A stretch of DNA of 20,180 nucleotides, from positions 1 through 20,180 of the forward strand of contig JAJDBO010000167.1 of assembly GCA_029261305.1 (NCBI GenBank), in the 5' to 3' direction. The notes below the pieces were generated by a model. It worked only from the letters and a program-made list of their open reading frames with translations, did not search any database and was not told where the DNA came from. A program made the translations under genes and the position numbers. This DNA comes from Nitrospirales bacterium. GTDB lineage: Bacteria > Nitrospirota > Nitrospiria > Nitrospirales > UBA8639. This document shows, piece by piece, positions 15,326 to 20,180 of this stretch (its first letter is position 1; every line of letters starts with the position of its first letter).

Positions 15326-16492
15326 TTAATATTTTTTGGCCTCTAGCAACTCTCGGTACACCCTCTCATGTGCCTCAGCATTACGACGAGCATTAAAAAA
15401 ACTCTGCACTCTTTTTTTTCCTTCTTCACCCATACATTTTCTCATCGAAGACGAAGAAATTAATTGGCCGATGGCCTCCGCTAGTGCTGTCGAATCCATT
15501 GCCGGAACTAGTAACCCCGATTGACCGTGTTCTATCGCTTCACAACTTCCGCCGATATCAGTTGCAACCACCGATTTACCCAAAGCCATGGCTTCTAAGA
15601 TAGACCGAGGAAGCCCCTCAAACAAGGAAGGCAGCACATAAATATCTAACGCATCAAGGATGGCCAATCCATCTGAACGGTAGCCAAGTAGACGGAAACG
15701 CTGCTCAAGGCCAGCCTTCTTCACTTGCTGCGAAATCCGTTGGTGTTCTGGTCCCTCCCCTGCAAGCAAAAAGTAGGTCTGGGGGTACCTGGCGATCACT
15801 TCCTGTGCCGCATCTACCAAATATGAAAGCCCTTTACGAGGTTTGAGTACGGCTAAAGTCCCCACCAACACCGCATCAGATGGCACCCCCAGGTCCCGAC
15901 GTAACACAGAAGGACACAGTCTGGGCTGAGCCAACCGTTCTAAGTCCACCCCATTCGGGATCACGCGAACCTTCGTAGGGGAAACATGTTGAACATCGAT
16001 CAAATGCGTTCTCACTCCTTCTGAGACGGCTATTAAGGTATCAGCCAACGAAGTGGACACCTTGCTTAAAGTCATAGCAGCCTGCGCAGCGGGGAACGAA
16101 TGTTCCGTGCGAAAACATTCCCATTCGTTGTTTCGGATGCTTGTCACAAAAAGAGGTATCCGTGCAAGTTTGACAGCAAGACCAGCCCAAAGATCCGCTC
16201 GAAAGGCATGGGTGTGAACCACATCTGGGCGATATTTTCTCAATAGACCTACAAGTCTTGGCAAAACACGACCATCGAAAAAGCCCCTCATCCCAAGGGA
16301 AACATGCTCAATTGCTGAGTGTTTCAACTCGGACACTGTTGTAGAATCACACTCCTGTTGATGGCGTAGGCTGACTGCCGTAACCTGGAATTCCTTTGGA
16401 TTCAGATATCGAGCGAGCGCAGCAGCACCCTGGGCTGGCGCATCATTATTGAAAGCAGAATTTATTTGAAAAACGCGCAACAGTTTATTCAC
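15326..16492 (-). CDS. GT4 family glycosyltransferase
   Basis: A 388-residue GT-B enzyme. The N-terminal acceptor domain has DVVHTHAFRADLWAGL (90-105) and DTLIAVSEGV. The C-terminal donor domain has IPNGVDLERL (178-187), GTLAVLKPRKGL (211-222), LLAGEGPE and the EX7E motif from Glu292 to Glu300 (EGLPRSILE), typical of retaining GT4 enzymes. It would add one sugar to the lipid-linked repeat unit on the cytoplasmic membrane face; donor and linkage are unknown. The start codon is GTG at 16492, supported by an AAGGAG ribosome-binding site five bases upstream that overlaps the TAA stop of the preceding amidotransferase gene, so the two are probably translationally coupled. The DUF362 gene follows after 37 bases. 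Confidence 0.9.
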   Translation of the reverse strand: MNKLLRVFQINSAFNNDAPAQGAAALARYLNPKEFQVTAVSLRHQQECDSTTVSELKHSAIEHVSLGMRGFFDGRVLPRLVGLLRKYRPDVVHTHAFRADLWAGLAVKLARIPLFVTSIRNNEWECFRTEHSFPAAQAAMTLSKVSTSLADTLIAVSEGVRTHLIDVQHVSPTKVRVIPNGVDLERLAQPRLCPSVLRRDLGVPSDAVLVGTLAVLKPRKGLSYLVDAAQEVIARYPQTYFLLAGEGPEHQRISQQVKKAGLEQRFRLLGYRSDGLAILDALDIYVLPSLFEGLPRSILEAMALGKSVVATDIGGSCEAIEHGQSGLLVPAMDSTALAEAIGQLISSSSMRKCMGEEGKKRVQSFFNARRNAEAHERVYRELLEAKKY

Positions 16493-16501
16493 AGATACTC
16501 C

Positions 16502-18490
16502 TTATGTAGTCTGGAGTATAGGTGAAGGTCCCTGAGGGAAGTCCACAAAGGTCTGATGCCAGAGTTCCAAATTAACTAACGACCATAACTTGTAGGCATG
16601 GTCAGCTTCACCACGCACGTGGGCCCGAAGCAATGCTTCAATACAGTCTCGTTTAAAGTACCCACGGCCAACACTTTTACTCGAAAGCAATAAATCTTCA
16701 GCCATTTCACGAAGCTCTCCGCGAAACCAAGCGCTTATCGGAACGCCAAAACCTTGTTTGCGGCGATGAAGGATCTTGCTTGGGAGTAGGTTTTTCAACG
16801 ACTCTTTTAAGATGTATTTTGTGTTCCATCCTCGAACCTTCAAACTTGACGGCATGCTTGCGCTCCATTCGATTAGTTGGTGGTCAAGAAACGGTGAGCG
16901 CGCCTCCAAACCATTCGCCATTGTCGCACGATCAGTTTTGACCATGAGATCATCAGGAAGGTACACCTGAAAGTCCCACAATTGTAGGCGGACCACCCAA
17001 TCAAAGACCTGAGCAGCTTCAAACGCTCGCACTCGCGGCTCTAATGAATCTCGCCCATCAACCAAATCCTTCAGGTGATCACTATAGAGGGCTTGTTTAG
17101 CCGCATGTGAGAATATCAACCTCCACTCCCGATATTCTTGAGGGAGAGTTGTCTTCTCTATAAAACGCTTCGCCCGCCGTAATATCGCATTTCGCTTACT
17201 TGATTCTGGAGCCCTTCGCAGAATTGACTCAAAAATATTTCGCAAAGGCCAAGGCACCTTTCCATAAAGGCTGCTATACTGCTCGCCAAGGTATGATTCA
17301 TAGCCAGCAAAAGACTCGTCACCACCATCCCCGGTCAAGACCACCTTGACATGTTCCCGAGCAAGTTTTGCCAACAAGTAAGTCGGAAGAACAGATGCAT
17401 CGGCAAAAGGTTCGTCTAAATACCAAACGAGATCTCTAAGCAAATCAGTGGCTCTAGGCTCAACAATAAATTCATGATGCTCTGTGTCGAACTGATCAGC
17501 AATCTTACGCGCATATTGTAATTCGTTAAAAGAACTTTCACGGAATCCAATTGAAAAGGTCTTGACGCCCTTTCCAAGGACCTGGGACATAAAACCTACG
17601 ATAGCACTAGAATCAAGACCTCCACTCAAAAAGGCCCCTACAGGCACATCACTGACTAAACGACTCTGGACACAATCAGCCAACCGACTTTTGGTCTCTT
17701 GGCACCAATCCTTCATAGACATAACAGTATTGCCAGAGCCTTCAAAGCAATGGTTCAAGTCCCAATACCGCTCAAGAGATATTTTACCGTTCTGCCAGAT
17801 CAGCAGATGTCCAGGAGGAACTTTCTTAATCTCATTGAAAATAGTCTGTTGTCCAGGCACATAACCAAAGGTCAAATAGTCGTGCAATGCATCTAGATTT
17901 ATCTGTTTTTTGATCCTCGGCACAGCAAGCAAGGCCTTGAGCTCCGAAGCGAATGCAAAGCCCTGTGCATCGTGGTAGTAAAAAAGAGGTTTCTTTCCAA
18001 TCCGGTCTCGCCCCAGTATTAGCTTCCCATCCGCGTGATCCCAGAGAGCAAAGGCAAACATTCCCCGGAGCCTGCTGACAGCATCTTTCCCCCATACACG
18101 ATAGGCCAGCAGAAGCGATTCAGAGTCGGTCTTACTCTGAAAAGAGAGCCCACGAGCCTCAAGGTCATCCCGAATTTCCTTAAAGTTATATATCTCTCCG
18201 TTAAATGTGAGCCAGTTTCCAGATTGTCGATCAGCCATGGGCTGCCTACCGGATTCGGTCAAGTCGATTATACTAAGACGGCGATGGCCCAAAACAACCG
18301 AATAGTTTTGACCACTCGATTGCATATGAACCCGTCTATCAACTTGACCCTGATTTTTTAGTAACTCCACAGGCAACAACGCCACTACCCCCCAATCGTC
18401 TGGACCTCGATGTTGAAGTAGGTGGGTTGCTCTGATCAATGGATCCAAATCAGGCAACAGGGAATCAATTACACCAAATATGCCACACAA
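16502..18490 (-). CDS. asnB: AsnB-type glutamine-dependent amidotransferase (asparagine synthase family)
   Basis: A class II glutamine amidotransferase fused to an ATP-pyrophosphatase synthetase domain, 662 residues from the TTG at 18490. Starting there gives Met-Cys-Gly-Ile-Phe-Gly, placing the nucleophilic cysteine at position 2 as the mechanism requires. An AAAGGGA ribosome-binding site (18502-18496) stands five bases upstream, and the gene then follows the methyltransferase stop by 17 bases. The longer frame to 18580 would bury the Cys and overlap that gene. Visible motifs: HRGP (27-30), RLSIIDL (71-77), FNGEIYN (96-102), the PP-loop SGGLDSS (289-295), and YLDEPFADAS and LTGDGGDESFAGY later. 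Family members make asparagine, but those in polysaccharide clusters can amidate sugar uronic acids, as WbpS is thought to do. That role fits the neighbouring dehydrogenase and epimerases but is inferred. Confidence 0.9.
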   Translation of the reverse strand: MCGIFGVIDSLLPDLDPLIRATHLLQHRGPDDWGVVALLPVELLKNQGQVDRRVHMQSSGQNYSVVLGHRRLSIIDLTESGRQPMADRQSGNWLTFNGEIYNFKEIRDDLEARGLSFQSKTDSESLLLAYRVWGKDAVSRLRGMFAFALWDHADGKLILGRDRIGKKPLFYYHDAQGFAFASELKALLAVPRIKKQINLDALHDYLTFGYVPGQQTIFNEIKKVPPGHLLIWQNGKISLERYWDLNHCFEGSGNTVMSMKDWCQETKSRLADCVQSRLVSDVPVGAFLSGGLDSSAIVGFMSQVLGKGVKTFSIGFRESSFNELQYARKIADQFDTEHHEFIVEPRATDLLRDLVWYLDEPFADASVLPTYLLAKLAREHVKVVLTGDGGDESFAGYESYLGEQYSSLYGKVPWPLRNIFESILRRAPESSKRNAILRRAKRFIEKTTLPQEYREWRLIFSHAAKQALYSDHLKDLVDGRDSLEPRVRAFEAAQVFDWVVRLQLWDFQVYLPDDLMVKTDRATMANGLEARSPFLDHQLIEWSASMPSSLKVRGWNTKYILKESLKNLLPSKILHRRKQGFGVPISAWFRGELREMAEDLLLSSKSVGRGYFKRDCIEALLRAHVRGEADHAYKLWSLVNLELWHQTFVDFPQGPSPILQTT

Positions 18491-18495
18491 AATTG

Positions 18496-18502
18496 TCCCT
18501 TT
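18496..18502 (-). promoter_or_regulatory. Ribosome-binding site that fixes the TTG start of the amidotransferase
   Basis: AAAGGGA on the minus strand, five bases before the TTG at 18490. It lies just downstream of the methyltransferase TAG stop (18510-18508). It is the reason, with the need for an N-terminal Cys, to prefer this start to the longer frame. Confidence 0.7.
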
Positions 18503-18507
18503 CGATG

Positions 18508-19569
18508 CTAACGTTTGCCACGAACGGCGATTTGATTCGGTAACAATACAATCTCCTTTAATCCACCTTTTTCGAACCACCCACGAACCTCATCATATGT
18601 ATGACGAGATTGATAACGTGGGGAAAGATTATCGAATGTATCCAAGACTCTCCACTCAGGGTCGGGGTGCATGGATATCTTAAAAATGAGACGCAGTGGG
18701 GTGAAAGGACGAAGCTTCAGCACATGATATAGCGGAATAGCTACATGACAAAAACCATACAAGATCTTGACCGGCAAACGCCTTCCAACAGCACGCATGG
18801 TGCCATTCCAAAGATTATTTAGCCTATCCATCCAAATTGCCAATCGACCAAATATTGGCATCCAGCGAGGTGAAACTTTAAACGGGGCTTGCAATACGTA
18901 CGGAAGTTCGCCCGGCTTCGCGGCAAATCTCTCAGGACTATAGCGACACATCGTATCAAGCTTGTACTTTGGATATACCCATACAGCAACGTGGCCACCG
19001 TCGTTGAGAAAAGGGAATAGACCGAGGACGGCCTTTTGGCAATCAGATGTATGATGCAACACACCGATACTAAAAATATAGTCGAATGTTTTCTTAGAAA
19101 AAGGCAACCGGAACAGATTGGCTTGAATAAAATGAACCTTGCGGCGTGATCCAAAATTCGCTTGGGCTGATTCAATTGCATAACTAAGGTCCAATCCTAC
19201 CACCTCGGCCCCAAATCGACTAGCCACATCCGCAAATCTGCCCATACCACAACCAACATCCAGAATACGCTTCCCAGCCAACTCTTCTTTGGTGAATCCC
19301 GTTGATAATATAAATGTCTCTTCGCTTTCACGACGAAAATCTGAATCCAACTGTGTTTGCCAATGTTTTCGCCATTGAAAACTAAAACTACGAACGTAGT
19401 CGTCCGTGGGAACAAACCTGGGAATCCCTCCTTCGATTGGGAAAGTCTCGCCACAGGCACACCCTAACATTCCCTCAAAAATCTCATATTCATCCCCAGA
19501 CAATATTTTTACATTTAGCCGCTTCTCACATTTCGGACAAACCAGGATTTCGAGCAAGGATAATTTCAT
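18508..19569 (-). CDS. Class I SAM methyltransferase with N-terminal zinc-ribbon (Trm112-like) domain
   Basis: A 353-residue protein. The N-terminus (about 1-55) is a Trm112-like zinc ribbon with Cys11, Cys14, Cys37 and Cys39, ending in IEGGIPRFVP, a usual junction in this type. The methyltransferase domain follows with motif I ILDVGCGMGRF (102-112), acidic GLDLS (Asp127) and the FDYIFSIGVLHHTSD segment. The last 150 residues are basic and hydrophobic (PFKVSPRWMPIFGRLAIWMDRL and beyond) and may contact the membrane or a lipid-linked substrate. In polysaccharide clusters such enzymes may methylate a sugar, but the acceptor here is unknown. No good ribosome-binding site precedes the ATG, which lies 18 bases after the upstream methyltransferase. 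Confidence 0.85.
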   Translation of the reverse strand: MKLSLLEILVCPKCEKRLNVKILSGDEYEIFEGMLGCACGETFPIEGGIPRFVPTDDYVRSFSFQWRKHWQTQLDSDFRRESEETFILSTGFTKEELAGKRILDVGCGMGRFADVASRFGAEVVGLDLSYAIESAQANFGSRRKVHFIQANLFRLPFSKKTFDYIFSIGVLHHTSDCQKAVLGLFPFLNDGGHVAVWVYPKYKLDTMCRYSPERFAAKPGELPYVLQAPFKVSPRWMPIFGRLAIWMDRLNNLWNGTMRAVGRRLPVKILYGFCHVAIPLYHVLKLRPFTPLRLIFKISMHPDPEWRVLDTFDNLSPRYQSRHTYDEVRGWFEKGGLKEIVLLPNQIAVRGKR

Positions 19570-19587
19570 AAGACGGATTTTCTTAGA

Positions 19588-20180
19588 CTAACGGTTCACG
19601 TTGGGATTGTCAGGAAGGGAAGACTTTTCAAGAGTCACAATGATATTCACTCGCAATTGATCTAAAAAATCCCATCGGTTGACCAGACGTTCGTAGGCAA
19701 TCCCTAGGCGATAGAACAATTTTGAGAATTCCAGATAGTTCGGGCTAGTTTCGATCATTTGTAGTCTCACCACCCGGAGGCCTGACTGGTCTGCCAGATT
19801 CAGAATCCGATTGCGAGAATTGCACCGGTAGAACGTTGGGAAAGTCTCTTCTTCAGCCACACCATAGATGGAATTAAACCAACGATGAAACCAAAATGGA
19901 CTAAACCGTGAAATCAAACTTACATAATGCCACTGATTGGGCGTAAGCAATACCACTTTGCCCCCCGCACGCAAAATTCTCGCAAACTCCTTAAAAACGG
20001 CAAGCGGCTGGGAAAGATGCTCAGCTACGTATCGACACACGATAAGGTCAACGGAGCTGTTTTTTAGAGGTATACAGTCTAAAGTACCCCAGATAGGATA
20101 ATCCAGGGAAGTATTTCCCCTTAGCTCATCATCGACATCAACACCTATGACCGCCTTGCACTTGCCCTTAAGATTAAGGC
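19588..20180 (-). CDS. SAM-dependent methyltransferase, partial (5' end beyond the right edge)
   Basis: The frame is open from the right edge to the stop at 19588, giving about 197 residues of the C-terminal part. The first visible residues include AVIGVDVDDE, which looks like the acidic strand after motif I; the glycine-rich motif I itself would be outside the window. Then come SVDLIVCRYVAEHLSQP and LRAGGKVVLLTPN, matching motifs of type 11 class I methyltransferases. A GTG at 20040 is not a credible start because conserved sequence continues upstream of it. The C-terminal region has SRFSPFWFHRWFNSIYG, seen in methyltransferases of glycan loci. Acceptor unknown. It is the most upstream gene of the visible cluster. 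Confidence 0.8.
   Translation of the reverse strand, partial: LNLKGKCKAVIGVDVDDELRGNTSLDYPIWGTLDCIPLKNSSVDLIVCRYVAEHLSQPLAVFKEFARILRAGGKVVLLTPNQWHYVSLISRFSPFWFHRWFNSIYGVAEEETFPTFYRCNSRNRILNLADQSGLRVVRLQMIETSPNYLEFSKLFYRLGIAYERLVNRWDFLDQLRVNIIVTLEKSSLPDNPNVNR

Noticed and set aside
18035..18361. 108-codon plus-strand frame inside the amidotransferase gene
   Set aside because: Antisense to the conserved glutaminase domain; no ribosome-binding site or homology seen.
1..20180. Search by eye for CRISPR arrays, tRNAs, transposases, phage genes and defence systems
   Set aside because: No spaced direct repeats, tRNA-like cloverleaf, transposase or nuclease motifs were seen; all long frames are explained by housekeeping or glycan genes.

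Overview
The window is bacterial chromosome, densely coded and of moderate GC by eye. It has no rRNA, tRNA, CRISPR array or insertion sequence that I can recognise. The gene set (GlmU, Tmk, HolB, a MetG carrying its own tRNA-binding tail, and a large surface-polysaccharide locus) suggests a Gram-negative-type bacterium. A Nitrospirota-like lineage is possible from general appearance, but this is a weak inference and no marker here settles it.

Positions 1-5114 are housekeeping genes. On the minus strand a DUF502 membrane-protein gene is followed by the start of glmU, which runs off the left edge. Divergently, on the plus strand, tmk, holB and metG lie close together. A plus-strand UDP-GlcNAc 6-dehydrogenase of WbpA type (5218-6519) follows about 100 bases after metG and ends facing the next block.

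Positions 6625-20180 are a polysaccharide biosynthesis cluster, all on the minus strand, with gaps under 70 bases and two start/stop overlaps. It is probably one long operon whose promoter lies beyond the right edge. In transcription order: a partial SAM methyltransferase; a second methyltransferase with a zinc-ribbon head; an AsnB-type amidotransferase; a GT4 glycosyltransferase; a DUF362 protein; a two-domain oxidoreductase (MDR dehydrogenase plus Gfo/Idh/MocA); a WbuB-like glycosyltransferase; an extended-SDR sugar epimerase; a WecB-type UDP-GlcNAc 2-epimerase; and a fusion of a WecA/TagO-type phosphoglycosyl transferase with the front half of a CapD/FlaA1-like protein.

Together these would make UDP-HexNAc and UDP-HexNAc-uronic acid precursors (dehydrogenase and epimerases), start the repeat unit on undecaprenyl phosphate (the fusion protein), extend it (two glycosyltransferases), and modify it (amidotransferase, methyltransferases, oxidoreductase). 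No flippase, polymerase or chain-length gene is in view, so the locus must continue to the right or lie elsewhere. The less ordinary points are the fused initiating enzyme, the DUF362 gene of unknown role within the cluster, the bidomain oxidoreductase, and several start sites that differ from the longest reading frame, most clearly the TTG start of the AsnB homologue. I did not find a clearly new defence or mobile system.
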